This document shows positions 31,601-38,997 of a stretch of 64,000 nt of DNA, one piece after another. Below the pieces are notes generated by a model, which ran no database searches, was not told the origin of the DNA, and was given only the letters and a program-made list of their open reading frames with translations. The translations under genes were made by a program, and so were the position numbers. The DNA comes from Flavobacteriales bacterium (GTDB taxonomy: Bacteria > Bacteroidota > Bacteroidia > Flavobacteriales_F > PHOS-HE28). The stretch covers positions 434,001 through 498,000 of the forward strand of contig JACJZJ010000003.1 of NCBI GenBank assembly GCA_020635675.1, given 5' to 3'. Numbering within the stretch: position 1 is the first letter of the stretch; each line of letters opens with the position of its first letter.

Positions 31601-34473
31601 GGCGAGCTGGTCTCGAGGTAAACGTAGTTGCCGGTGGCGGTGCCGGGCACGTAGTCCGGTACACCGGTCGTGGCGTTCTGGATACCAGTGCTGGAAGAAC
31701 CCGTGCCACCTTCATCCACTGACCATTCGCCATCATCGCTGGTGTCCTGCTGCCAGCCGATGGGGTCGAACGCGGTGGATGTGCAGGCCGTGCTGGACGT
31801 GCAGGAGGAGGGTGTGCACAGGTCCGCGTTCTCGAAATCCTCACAGCTGGCGCCCAACGACAGGTCGATCACCGGCGGGCAGTCGCTCGTATAGGAACCC
31901 AGTGTCACATCGCACAGTCCGTCGCTTTCGTGGGCGATCGTCACCAGCACGCTGGTGCCGGAAGGGAAGGGTCCGATGAGGGCGGTGCCAAGGCCGAAAG
32001 GACCCACGGTCACCGGTCCATTTCCGTCGTCGTACACGATGTTCACCGAAGCACCGTCGCCAAGGTCCGTCACCTCGACATTGATCCCGAAGTTGTTGTT
32101 CGGCGGCAGGCAGTTGGAGGACACCGTGGCCGTGCCGGCCGGCTGGCTGCATGCGGCGGGGTCGAACTCGAACGCGCCGGGATCGGGGGCCGCGCCCAAG
32201 GGTCGCGCCGTGCCGACATAATCGAACGGCACCAGGGCGCCGATGCTCGGATCGCCGATGTCATTGATCGTGCCCGAAAGCGGTGTCAGGTTGCCCAGCA
32301 GGGGGTCCTGGAATATCGGGTCCGCTTCGGACGAAGCCTGGTCATAGACGTTGCCATTGCTCGCCTGCCAATCCGCCAGCGAGGCATAGCCCGTGGAATT
32401 GAAGTAGGCGACCTGGTTCGTCGTGCCACCGGTGGATGTCATGCGCAGCACATTGTTGTTGCTGCCGAACGTGGAGGTCGATGTCAGGAAGTAAAGACAA
32501 CGCTTCGTGCCCGTACCGGAACGGCTGATGACGATGATGTTGTTGAAGTATTCCAGACCCGAAGCCGCGCCTGTCTGGTATACGCCATAGGCGGATCCGC
32601 TCGTGGTGATCTGGTCGTCCAGCAGGATCGTATTGTGGTAGTAGCGTGCATTGTCGCTGCCAGAGTTGTACAGCGAATACACCGTGCTGGTGTTGTTCAG
32701 ATCGTAGACGATGTTGTTCTGGAACGCGTTCTCTGAACCGGGCAGCGGGTCCGATCCGGTGATGTAGTAGAGATACGCGGTGCTCGTGCCGTTCACATTG
32801 TGGATGGCGTTGCCATCGACCGTCGTGCTCTCACAGCCATTGAGGTACACCCCGTAGAAGGTGGTGGTGCTGGTCAGCCCCGGACGGCTGATGTCATTCC
32901 CCTTCACCAGGCAGTTGCTCTGATAGTAGATGTAGGCCTGATAGCTGTAGCCATTCATGAGCTGGTTGTTCAGGACCTGGTTGCCCTGTGCGGGCGAGGC
33001 TGCGCTCGTACCGTTCAAACGCAGCTTGTAGGAGCCACTGCAACCGAGGATGGTATTGCCATCGAACGTGCAGAAGTTGGCATTGTCACCCGTGCCCGTC
33101 GCGCTCGTCGTGGAACTGGAGGCCACGATGCCTGCGTAGTTCGCGGAGGACGTGGCGTCCGGATTGATGATGGTGCAGTTGCTGATCGTGTTGTGGTCGG
33201 CCTGGTTCATCAGGTGGACACCGAACCCATAGGTGCCTCCGCTCACATCGATCACCAGGTCGTCGATCGTGACATAGTCCGCGCCGTCCAGCAGGACCGC
33301 CGCGCGGTCCGCCGAGACCGATGGCGAATACTGGAGCGTTTCTCCGTTGCCATTGATCGTGATGGTATTGGTGGAGCTCGACCCCGTGACCTGAGGGATC
33401 ACGATCCGCTCGTTGTAGGGGCCGCTGCCCGGGGCCACGTCGAACGTGACCGGACCGCTGATGCCGCATTGGAGCAGGCTGATGGCTTCTGCAAAACTCA
33501 GCAGGTCTCCGCCCCCTCCGGCATCGATCGTGTAGGGACCGCTGACGCCGGATGTCGCAGGCAGATGGAATTCCGGGGTCTGGTCCGACATGGACGAAGG
33601 TCCGCAGGTCACAATGCATACATAGTACATGTCACTGACCACCGGCCCGGTGTTCACCGTTATGCCGGAACCGATATACGTGTTGTAAGGACCGCCGGGA
33701 ACGTTGCTCGAATACCAATCACGAGTGATCCCCGTGGCCAGGGTGCTCCCGTTCACCTGGAGGTTGGCATTGCCGCCCGAGCACACGAACGAAGGGCCGC
33801 TGATGGTGCCTGCCGTCGGCATGCCCGTGCATGCCGCAGCGGGAATGAAATTGAGCGTTCCGGTGAAGAAGCGCGGCGTATTGCCCGTGTTCGAGAACAG
33901 CCCGCCGTAGCCGACGTTCTGCGCTGCGATCTGCCAATCGCCCAGCCGAAGGGTGAGGCCGGCGTTCGTGAAGGTGTTGGCCAGGCCGGGCGACGTGCCC
34001 AGACCGCTGTACCGGATCGCATTGTCCGACTCCAGAAGGAAACGCACCGTGGCACCGTTCGGGATCAGGTAGTTGATCCCCGAAAGCGTCGGCTGGTAAC
34101 CGTTCGCCGGGACCGAGATCGGCGATCCCATGATGACCTGCGTCCAATCCGGCAGATTGAAAGGGAAGTAAGGACCGGAGAGCGAAACCGTGGAAGCCCA
34201 AAGCGTTGGGATCGCGCCGTTGCTGGCGGTCTGCCAGTAGCTCTCCATGTCGGTGAGGAGGACATCGCCACCGGAATTGTTCTCCACAACGAACGTGATG
34301 ACGCCATTGCCGCTGACGCCATTGTCACCGGTGAAGCTGGCATCACCGGATGTGGTGAGCGTTTGGGCCTGCAGTGCCGGAAGGAGCAGCAGGCCGAAGA
34401 GGGTCGCCAGCACGGAAGCCATGCGCGGACGATCGGACCTCTTCAGAGAGGCCCTTGGGTACGGACGGAACAT
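24583..34473 (-). CDS. Giant T9SS cargo protein (3296 aa): beta-helix, three MAM-like modules, P-domain, CUB-like
   Basis: This is the largest gene here. The start is ATG 34473 (MFRPYPRASLKRSDRPR, signal core LATLFGLLLLPALQAQ). Upstream ATG 34527 would add a non-signal extension. A right-handed beta-helix spans about residues 315-775 (NTITINGNGETL, DYVTIDDLVIDVSGG, HNTISNCTI, many N-x-I/V rungs), like pectate-lyase-fold surface proteins. Three MAM/choice-of-anchor-J-like jelly rolls follow (about 875-1068, 1167-1358, 1697-1891), each opening with CEDFE and closing with DMAFDYFCV. A P-domain lies at about 1449-1608 (LTSPSG, DPNGIWVLHICDD) and a CUB-like module at about 1985-2118. PPC-like modules, Fn3-like segments and the type A sorting domain (about 3198-3296) complete it. 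No polysaccharide-lyase catalytic triad can be assigned by eye, so an adhesin or carbohydrate-binding role is inferred. Confidence 0.88.
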   Translation of the reverse strand: MFRPYPRASLKRSDRPRMASVLATLFGLLLLPALQAQTLTTSGDASFTGDNGVSGNGVITFVVENNSGGDVLLTDMESYWQTASNGAIPTLWASTVSLSGPYFPFNLPDWTQVIMGSPISVPANGYQPTLSGINYLIPNGATVRFLLESDNAIRYSGLGTSPGLANTFTNAGLTLRLGDWQIAAQNVGYGGLFSNTGNTPRFFTGTLNFIPAAACTGMPTAGTISGPSFVCSGGNANLQVNGSTLATGITRDWYSSNVPGGPYNTYIGSGITVNTGPVVSDMYYVCIVTCGPSSMSDQTPEFHLPATSGVSGPYTIDAGGGGDLLSFAEAISLLQCGISGPVTFDVAPGSGPYNERIVIPQVTGSSSTNTITINGNGETLQYSPSVSADRAAVLLDGADYVTIDDLVIDVSGGTYGFGVHLMNQADHNTISNCTIINPDATSSANYAGIVASSSTTSATGTGDNANFCTFDGNTILGCSGSYKLRLNGTSAASPAQGNQVLNNQLMNGYSYQAYIYYQSNCLVKGNDISRPGLTSTTTFYGVYLNGCESTTVDGNAIHNVNGTSTAYLYYITGSDPLPGSENAFQNNIVYDLNNTSTVYSLYNSGSDNARYYHNTILLDDQITTSGSAYGVYQTGAASGLEYFNNIIVISRSGTGTKRCLYFLTSTSTFGSNNNVLRMTSTGGTTNQVAYFNSTGYASLADWQASNGNVYDQASSEADPIFQDPLLGNLTPLSGTINDIGDPSIGALVPFDYVGTARPLGAAPDPGAFEFDPAACSQPAGTATVSSNCLPPNNNFGINVEVTDLGDGASVNIVYDDGNGPVTVGPFGLGTALIGPFPSGTSVLVTIAHESDGLCDVTLGSYTSDCPPVIDLSLGASCEDFENADLCTPSSCTSSTACTSTAFDPIGWQQDTSDDGEWSVDEGGTGSSSTGIQNATTGVPDYVPGTATGNYVYLETSSPCFGSSQTAILLSPIYDVSGLSNPNVRVQMAYAMYGQTMGTMSIDIEDPALSGNWTNLWSLSGDQGEGWFLTPELDYAYQNTSVRYRIVGVAGSDFYSDMAFDYFCVQEGPLCTAPTATATVVPSCIPNSEFSIDVDVTDLGSGASVDITYDDGNGPVTAGPFGTGIQNIGPFPSGASVNVVVEHGSDAACDVNLGDYTFTCPAVVSSFPYCEDFEAATNCLPTTCTSVLACTSTALDPVGWENATDDGNGNWSVDEGGTSSSATGIANSTTGVSDYVPGTPTGNYVYMESGSCAGNTIIANSPVFDVSGFTNPVVRAQTAYSMYGATMGTMAIDIEDPALSGSWTEIWTLTGDQGEGWYLTPQLDHTLIGTAVRYRVRGISGSSFTSDMAFDYFCVKEAPTCTNPVATTSTTADCGAGTFSVSVNITDLGDANTVSLVPDMGSPITGINSTGTQVLGPYPFGTVVSVMLNHDDNSDCNVDLGSFTGDDSDLGTCYAVDTYHITSSTCIDLPYCLSFPGTQLGVDAFVHSVDFVIAHTYHADLDISLTSPSGVTIDLTSDNGGTGDDYGIPANCPNDLFTLADNAGTPVTSMPTSDGVVGSFIPEQLLSTFHDGSDPNGIWVLHICDDAAGDEGDLRYFQINLVDCESPSATATVVDDCLNNQFTVEVNVLSTGNGATVDILTDLGGLAYDDVDGSGNPYVLGPFPPGAVQVTVAHASNPVCDLVIDNLYSTCPWVISNFPYCEDFENAEDCLPSTCTSSLACTSTSLLPVGWANSTTDGSGNWSVDEGGTSSLNTGIANATTGVSDYVPGTPAGKYVYMESGSCTGNTIDALSPLFDVTGMTTGKVRARMAYAMYGATMGTMSVEIEDPANSNNWTTLWSLSGDQGEGWFLTPKMDHTFTGPMVRYRVRGVSGSSFTSDMAFDYFCVQQGPLCDDPVATVTSVNSPDCNLGTFSIDVDVTSIGDATSVTVQYALNGGGWNNGCTLNAPGPCQIVAGSQDVVTIRVIHDQDGDCYQDLGDFVAPGTTCITCGDPAYQATYCYVADDSQSWHYVSDGGGTFILRFIRGTIESSSFDHVTIYDGPDNTYPVLFTNPANTGNLGPAGSAINSTDPDFYDVNVTATGSELYMEMSSDGSVQCATSTAYDPWEWEVICYDCTFPVATASVQDDCDNSQYYVTVDITDAGNLGMVDIVSDLNGVESNGNDVGAGMYIVGPYPNGTPVNLTLVHPGNTLCNYDLGLFTDCCSGSCSTAPSANVGINTNGDYDCGVPSNAFPNGQVPTAARWWNYNVPVDSRISVSACDPVNTTNLDTYVTVHEGPCNSSQLYGGDDDDCGTPTYGSTYTFFAYGGSEVQVEWDNRWGDNNGHDWEMTSTPCVTPPNNLCADANPAANPLTIATSPLVFNGNRDCAYKDGSIPRTTFAGTGGWVWESFQLNDCAHVTIDYCGSIGGTGTGSLNMYGDCGSIFINSQSYDFTTCGDGNLTIDFGDLQPGDYYYPVLWDENAGASGPYTLRVFATTPSEACPTNITCALATPITCNATVVGDVTNLFSSLPANACPYPNSPQSGGSLWYSYTAIQDENVILSTCGAATTFDTRISVFNGPDCNNLSCYALSDDKGGACTNRSQLEFYAQNGQTYWIAVHAPTPYIDGVFELAVGCNAVCPRPGNDDCTGAALISSYLLDGSGTYTDGDNSCAMNDAYTSCSQTANDQGMWYSFSSGMNSIHLLDLLAVDQDGSLTASTMNYAVFSGSCSGPLQASGEVDCAVDGDGYDIPLNGLTPGNDYLLYIYNAGDIGVEGSFRLRVQHPGLNDAGISLVNDPEAGLLCTSSITPQVELTNYGENTLTSVEIHYDMDGLNPQVYNWTGNLPYQGTEIVDLPAFISPYGIHTFNAYTALPNGGTDDIPSNDAAALPGVDVTGESVFVDIFTDNDPSGIYWEIYDANFTLLASAPTYTTPNSLQVVSACLTTINGNHFMFFLYDFLGDGLSNTGNGNGYWRLRNEDGGTLIGDNFDGTIDGFASPTFSPQTAIYVNGHEFDLPSGPSNIQPSECNVFTNNLQSKVYTSPVGGVAGYQFEFANPDAGFIRRIARPYNWVKFGDMVTYPLLPGVTYFARVRVDQGAPGYGDDHWGTGCEMGIDPNQVPGCTGLIDDIGLPTHSCGVTRAFGGSDKVWAQPVVGATQYRFRFVNIGEGFTRTIAKPSYALVLNWVTYPLQDGVTYDVDVNCLVNGQWSGYCGPVCQVTIQNPSSALANRSEMLPDGSELMLWPNPVRDGQVNLLLNGLTDDTQRVTIDVYDMFGKRVRSIEQDNSGEVFSTVLDMQGVASGIYLVNVTVNDKLYQHRVNVQ

Positions 34474-34636
34474 GATCGTAGGGTTCAGGGTTGAGGAACT
34501 TTCGACGCGGTAATGTAAAAAGATCACACGACCTAATGGGTAATAATAAACTTTTCAACACAAGGCAACCCATAAGCCGGATCGCGTACCCGGATAGGCA
34601 GAACGGGGTCGTGGGAGCGGCCTATCTTGCCACGCA

Positions 34637-36115
34637 ATGGCCCGCGTATCGCAGCCTCGCGCCCCATCCCTGATTGTCGCTCTGGTGCCCATGGTGGTGT
34701 TGATCGCGCTGTTGGCCTACAATGTGTTGGTCTATGGTGATGGAGGTCTTGGTGGGCCGAACCAGCTCGCGCTGCTGCTGGCGGCAGCGGTCGCCTTCGG
34801 GATCGGGGCGCTCCATGGCCATCGCTTCAACGACCTGCTCGACCACGTCGTGCGCAGCATCGCGACCGCCCTGGGAGCCGTTCTGATCCTGCTGTTGATC
34901 GGTGCGCTCGCCGGCACGTGGATGATCAGCGGGATCGTGCCGGCGATGATCGATCACGGGCTGCGCCTGCTCTCACCCAGGGTCTTCCTCGTGGCCGCCT
35001 GCCTGGTGTGCTGTGTGGTGAGCCTTGCCACGGGCAGTTCATGGAGCACCACGGCCACGGTGGGCATCGCCCTGCTCGGGATCGGCAGGGCGATGGGTTT
35101 CCACGAAGGCCTCGTGGCCGGCGCGGTGATCTCCGGGGCGTACTTCGGGGACAAACTGAGCCCCCTGAGCGATACGACCAACCTGGCACCGGCCGTGGCA
35201 GGAACGGACCTGTTCAGCCATGTCCGCTACATGATGAACACCACGGTGCCCTCCATCTCGATCGCCATGCTCGCCTTCGCCGGGATCGGTCTCTTCCTCG
35301 TTCCGCACGGAAGCGTGGATGGTGTGGGGCCCATGCTCGATGCGATCGAAGGACGGTTCCACATCGGTCCCTGGCTTTACATACCGCCGCTGGCGGTGAT
35401 CCTGATGATCTGGCGGAAGGTGCCCGCCCTGCCCGCGCTGCTGGTGGGCACGTTGCTCGGTGGCCTGTTCGCGGTGTTCTTCCAGCCGCAATTGCTGCCT
35501 GTACTGGTGCCTCAGGCCACCGGACCCTTCGAGGGGGCCTACCGCCTGATGATCGACGCGATGACCTCCTCGATGGCAGTGATCACCGGTGATCCGATCG
35601 TGGACGAGCTGTTGACCTCCAAAGGCATGGGAGGTATGCTCCCGACGATCTGGCTGATCCTCTGTGCCATGACCTTCGGCGGTGCCATGGAAGGCGCCGG
35701 ACTGCTGCAGCGGATCACGGGGGCGGTGCTCCGATGGGCGCGCGGCACGGGTTCGCTGGTGGCCACCACTGTGGTCAGTGCCATCTTTGTCAATGTGACG
35801 GCCAGCGACCAGTACCTCTCGATCGTCGTACCTGGTCGGATGTTCGCGCCGGTCTACCGGCAGCGCGGGCTGGATCCCAAGCTCTTGAGCCGTTCGCTGG
35901 AGGATGCCGGCACGGTGACCTCGCCGCTGGTCCCTTGGAATACCTGCGGTGCCTACCAATCCAGTGTACTGGGGGTGGCCACCCTGACCTATCTGCCCTT
36001 CTGTTTCTTCAATCTCATCAGCCCCTGCATGAGCATCCTGCAAGCCGCCCTGGGGTGGCGGATCGCCCGGATCCCGGCACCAACTCCCGGACCAGCGGAT
36101 GGAACCCCGGCATGA
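34637..36115 (+). CDS. nhaC: Na+/H+ antiporter, NhaC family
   Basis: This 492-residue inner-membrane protein has roughly a dozen hydrophobic helices. It exports Na+ in exchange for protons and so serves pH and sodium homeostasis. The family signature is clear: ATGSSWSTTATVGIAL near residues 136-151, then GAVISGAYFGDKLSPLSDTT from about 162, which continues into NLAPAVAGTD. The length fits the family. The start MARVSQPRAP lies 7 bases downstream of a -7-like TATCTTG (34623-34629), suggesting a very short leader. The gene is divergent from the giant secreted protein gene, with a comparatively AT-rich spacer, and is followed after 20 bases by an unrelated exported protein. Exact substrate (Na+ versus Na+-lactate/malate exchange in related subfamilies) cannot be read from the sequence. 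Confidence 0.92.
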   Translation: MARVSQPRAPSLIVALVPMVVLIALLAYNVLVYGDGGLGGPNQLALLLAAAVAFGIGALHGHRFNDLLDHVVRSIATALGAVLILLLIGALAGTWMISGIVPAMIDHGLRLLSPRVFLVAACLVCCVVSLATGSSWSTTATVGIALLGIGRAMGFHEGLVAGAVISGAYFGDKLSPLSDTTNLAPAVAGTDLFSHVRYMMNTTVPSISIAMLAFAGIGLFLVPHGSVDGVGPMLDAIEGRFHIGPWLYIPPLAVILMIWRKVPALPALLVGTLLGGLFAVFFQPQLLPVLVPQATGPFEGAYRLMIDAMTSSMAVITGDPIVDELLTSKGMGGMLPTIWLILCAMTFGGAMEGAGLLQRITGAVLRWARGTGSLVATTVVSAIFVNVTASDQYLSIVVPGRMFAPVYRQRGLDPKLLSRSLEDAGTVTSPLVPWNTCGAYQSSVLGVATLTYLPFCFFNLISPCMSILQAALGWRIARIPAPTPGPADGTPA

Positions 36116-36135
36116 TCTCCGGCGTATGAGGGCGA

Positions 36136-36885
36136 ATGAGATGCGAACGCGCCTGGCTGATCGCCTTTTCGGGTCTACTGTTCCCTGTCCTGCAGGCTCA
36201 GGATGAGCCGTTGCTGGCCTCCGACGAGTTCCATATCGACGAAGAGCAGATCGCGGATGCGACCCTCGCCATCGTTGCTTATGACGACTACAATCCGCGG
36301 ATCGGTGGAGAAGCGGTGCGCATGGGTGCCAATGGACCCTGCATCGGATGGGTGGAGGATCACTATCCCGACGGCGTGTTGCAGCACAAGGGCTACTACG
36401 ATGATGGGCGGCTCGTGATCTACAAGAACTACTACCCGGACGGTACGCTGGAACGTGAGTTCCGTGCGATCGATGACCTGCGCAGCGTTTTGCGCACCTA
36501 CCACACGAACGGAACGCTATGGACGCAGGCGCGCTACCAGAAACGAATGGCCGTTCGCTACGAGGAGCATTACCGGAACGGCCAGCTGCGTTACGCCGAG
36601 GAGAAGCACAAAAGCGGGGACTACTACACCCGGATGGACCTCTTCGACCCCAACGGTTCACCGATCAGCACACTGGAGCTGACGGACCGGAAGCACGTCA
36701 AATTCCTGCAGACGGAATACCACCCGAACGGTCGGAAAAGGAGCCAGGGCGAGGCGATGTTCGATCCCTCCCTGCATGATGTGCGCCGCGTCGGGACATG
36801 GACGACGTACGATGCGGATGGCCATGCGGTCCGCGAGGACCACTATGTGGATGGCAAGGTGCATGAGACCGTGGACCTTCACTGA
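36136..36885 (+). CDS. Exported MORN-like (YwqK-type) repeat protein
   Basis: The 249 residues begin with a signal peptide (MRCERAWLIAFSGLLFPVLQAQ). The mature part carries repeats of the MORN_2/YwqK pattern, Y-x-(D/N)-G-x-L: YPDGVLQHKGYYDDG, YYPDGTLEREF, YHTNGTLW, YRNGQLRYAE and YHPNGRKRSQG. Proteins with these repeats are often named YwqK-family antitoxins, but in Bacteroidota they are commonly exported single genes with no toxin partner. No toxin gene is seen here. It is probably periplasmic or surface-located, of unknown function. The gene starts 20 bases after the antiporter stop and may be co-transcribed with it. A shared bidirectional terminator separates it from dnaK. Confidence 0.75.
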   Translation: MRCERAWLIAFSGLLFPVLQAQDEPLLASDEFHIDEEQIADATLAIVAYDDYNPRIGGEAVRMGANGPCIGWVEDHYPDGVLQHKGYYDDGRLVIYKNYYPDGTLEREFRAIDDLRSVLRTYHTNGTLWTQARYQKRMAVRYEEHYRNGQLRYAEEKHKSGDYYTRMDLFDPNGSPISTLELTDRKHVKFLQTEYHPNGRKRSQGEAMFDPSLHDVRRVGTWTTYDADGHAVREDHYVDGKVHETVDLH

Positions 36886-36905
36886 CGACCCACCAGGCTG
36901 CAACA

Positions 36906-36935
36906 AAAAGCCCCGGCCGATCGGCCGGGGCTTTT
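36906..36935. terminator. Bidirectional terminator between the MORN-like gene and dnaK
   Basis: A perfect 30-bp palindrome (AAAAGCCCCGGCCGA and its complement) lies between two convergent genes, 20 bases past the plus-strand stop and 17 past the dnaK stop. It has A/T runs at both ends. Confidence 0.9.
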
Positions 36936-36952
36936 CCTTTCCGTAGGTCGGG

Positions 36953-38860
36953 TCACTTGCCGTTGTCCTTCACCTCTTCGAAATCCACGTCAGTGACCTC
37001 CTGGTCGGACGCGCCGTCCGACGATCCGTTGGAGGCTCCGCCTTCGGCCTGGGCCTGCTGGGTGGCCTTGTACATTTCTTCGCTGGCGGCCTGGAACACG
37101 GTGGTCAACTCCTCCATGGCCTTGTCGATGGCCGCGAGGTCCTGGGCCTTGTGGGCGTCCTTGAGGCGTTCGAGCGCTTCCTCGATCGGCTTCTTCTTCT
37201 CGGCCGGGATCTTGTCGCCGAACTCCTTCAGCTGCTTTTCGGTCTGGAACACCAGGCTGTCGGCGGCGTTCAGTTTGTCGGCCATTTCGCGTGCGGACTT
37301 GTCGGCGTCGGCGTTCGCCTCGGCCTCCTGCTTCATCCGTTCGATGTCGTCCTTGCTGAGGCCACTGCTGGCCTCGATGCGGATGCTCTGCTCCTTGCCC
37401 GTCGCCTTGTCCTTTGCGCCGACATGGAGGATGCCGTTCGCATCGATATCGAAGGTGACCTCGATCTGCGGCATGCCACGGGGTGCGGGCGGGATCCCGT
37501 CGAGATGGAACCTGCCGATCGTCCGGTTGGCGTTCGCCATCGGACGCTCACCCTGCAACACATGGATCTCCACGCTCGGCTGGTTGTCGCTGGCGGTGCT
37601 GAACGTTTCGCTTTTCTTGGTCGGGATGGTGGTGTTGGCCTCGATCAACTTGGTCATCACTCCGCCCATCGTTTCGATCCCGAGGCTCAGCGGGGTCACA
37701 TCGAGCAGGAGCACGTCCTTCACCTCACCGGTGAGCACGCCGCCCTGGATGCTGGCGCCGATGGCCACCACCTCGTCGGGGTTCACACCCTTGCTGGGTT
37801 CCTTGCCGAAGAACTTCTTCACGGCGTCCTGGATCGCGGGAATGCGTGTGCTGCCACCCACCAGGATCACCTCGTCGATGTCGTTGGTCTTGAGACCGGC
37901 GTTCTTCAAGGCACTGTCGCACGGGGCGATGGTGCGCTTGATGAGCGCGTCCGCGAGCTGCTCGAACTTGGCCCGGGTCAGGTTGCGGACCAGGTGCTTG
38001 GGAATGCCGTTCACCGGCATGATGTACGGTAGGTTGATCTCCGTGCTGGTCGTCGAGCTCAGTTCGATCTTGGCCTTTTCGGCGGCCTCCTTCAAACGTT
38101 GCAGGGCCATGGGGTCCTTGCGGAGGTCGAGCCCTTCGTCCTTGTTGAACTCCTCGGCCAGCCAATCGATGATCACCTGGTCGAAATCGTCGCCCCCGAG
38201 GTGGGTGTCCCCATCGGTGCTTTTCACTTCGAAGACACCCTCGCCGAGTTCGAGCACGCTCACGTCATGGGTGCCACCGCCGCAATCGAACACGACGATC
38301 TTCATGTCCTTGTGCTTCTTGTCCAGCCCGTAGGCCAGTGCTGCCGCGGTGGGTTCGTTGATGATGCGTCGGACCTTCAGCCCGGCGATCTCGCCGGCCT
38401 CCTTGGTGGCCTGGCGCTGCGCATCGTTGAAATAGGCGGGTACGGTGATCACGGCCTCGCTGACACTGGTACCCAGATGGTCCTCGGCCGTTTTCTTCAT
38501 TTTCTGCAGGATCATCGCGCTGATCTCCTGCGGTGTGTATTGACGATCGCCGATCTTCACGCGAGGTGTGTTGCCCTCGCCCTTCACCACTTCGTAGGGC
38601 ACGCGCTCGATCTCCTTCCTGCATTCGTCGTAGGAATTGCCCATGAAGCGTTTGATGGAAAAAATGGTGTTCGTGGGGTTGGTGATGGCCTGACGTTTGG
38701 CGGGGTCGCCCACCTTGCGCTCGCCACCTTCCACGAAGGCCACCACGCTGGGGGTGGTGCGTTTGCCTTCACTGTTGGCGATCACCACCGGCTCGTTGCC
38801 TTCCATCACGGCGACGCAACTATTGGTGGTGCCCAGGTCGATCCCGATGATCTTGCTCAT
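36953..38860 (-). CDS. dnaK: Molecular chaperone DnaK (Hsp70)
   Basis: This 635-residue cytosolic Hsp70 cycles ATP to bind and release unfolded peptides, working with DnaJ and GrpE (neither in the window). The start MSKIIGIDLGTTNSCVAV is the canonical DnaK N-terminus. The frame is open to 38905, but those 15 extra residues are not part of the family. The nucleotide-binding domain covers about residues 1-385 (IGIDLGTTNS phosphate loop, VFDCGGGTHDVSVLELG, ILVGGSTRIPAIQ). The substrate-binding domain follows (DVTPLSLGIETMGGVMT). The helical lid ends in an acidic tail (DVDFEEVKDNGK). One residue differs from the commonest form: VFDCGGGTHD in place of VFDLGGGTFD. The gene appears monocistronic; no CIRCE-like inverted repeat was found upstream. 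Confidence 0.97.
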   Translation of the reverse strand: MSKIIGIDLGTTNSCVAVMEGNEPVVIANSEGKRTTPSVVAFVEGGERKVGDPAKRQAITNPTNTIFSIKRFMGNSYDECRKEIERVPYEVVKGEGNTPRVKIGDRQYTPQEISAMILQKMKKTAEDHLGTSVSEAVITVPAYFNDAQRQATKEAGEIAGLKVRRIINEPTAAALAYGLDKKHKDMKIVVFDCGGGTHDVSVLELGEGVFEVKSTDGDTHLGGDDFDQVIIDWLAEEFNKDEGLDLRKDPMALQRLKEAAEKAKIELSSTTSTEINLPYIMPVNGIPKHLVRNLTRAKFEQLADALIKRTIAPCDSALKNAGLKTNDIDEVILVGGSTRIPAIQDAVKKFFGKEPSKGVNPDEVVAIGASIQGGVLTGEVKDVLLLDVTPLSLGIETMGGVMTKLIEANTTIPTKKSETFSTASDNQPSVEIHVLQGERPMANANRTIGRFHLDGIPPAPRGMPQIEVTFDIDANGILHVGAKDKATGKEQSIRIEASSGLSKDDIERMKQEAEANADADKSAREMADKLNAADSLVFQTEKQLKEFGDKIPAEKKKPIEEALERLKDAHKAQDLAAIDKAMEELTTVFQAASEEMYKATQQAQAEGGASNGSSDGASDQEVTDVDFEEVKDNGK

Positions 38861-38997
38861 GCTTGCTGGTCTTTGGCGGTTCTTGGTAACGCCCGCTCCG
38901 GTCAATCACCGTGCCATTGGACGCAGCGGGCCCCGATCCTGCCGATCGCTCGCAAAAGCCCGTGGGACGCGTCCTTGATCCCTGTCAGATCGTCAGC

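Noticed and set aside
8200..34473. Insertion sequences or transposons as the cause of the repeated blocks
   Set aside because: The repeats are in-frame coding sequence of the gene ends. No transposase, terminal inverted repeat or target duplication was seen.
35039..36661. A 540-codon minus-strand frame across the antiporter and MORN-like genes
   Set aside because: It spans two well-supported genes on the other strand and their junction and is rich in Arg, Gly, His and Pro. No family pattern.
36136..36885. Antitoxin of a toxin-antitoxin pair (as YwqK-type proteins are often labelled)
   Set aside because: The protein has a signal peptide and no toxin-like partner gene is adjacent.
36957..38333. 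A 458-codon frame antisense to dnaK, and a 293-codon frame in another phase
   Set aside because: Antisense frames over dnaK are a well-known by-product of its codon use. The sense gene has every DnaK motif.
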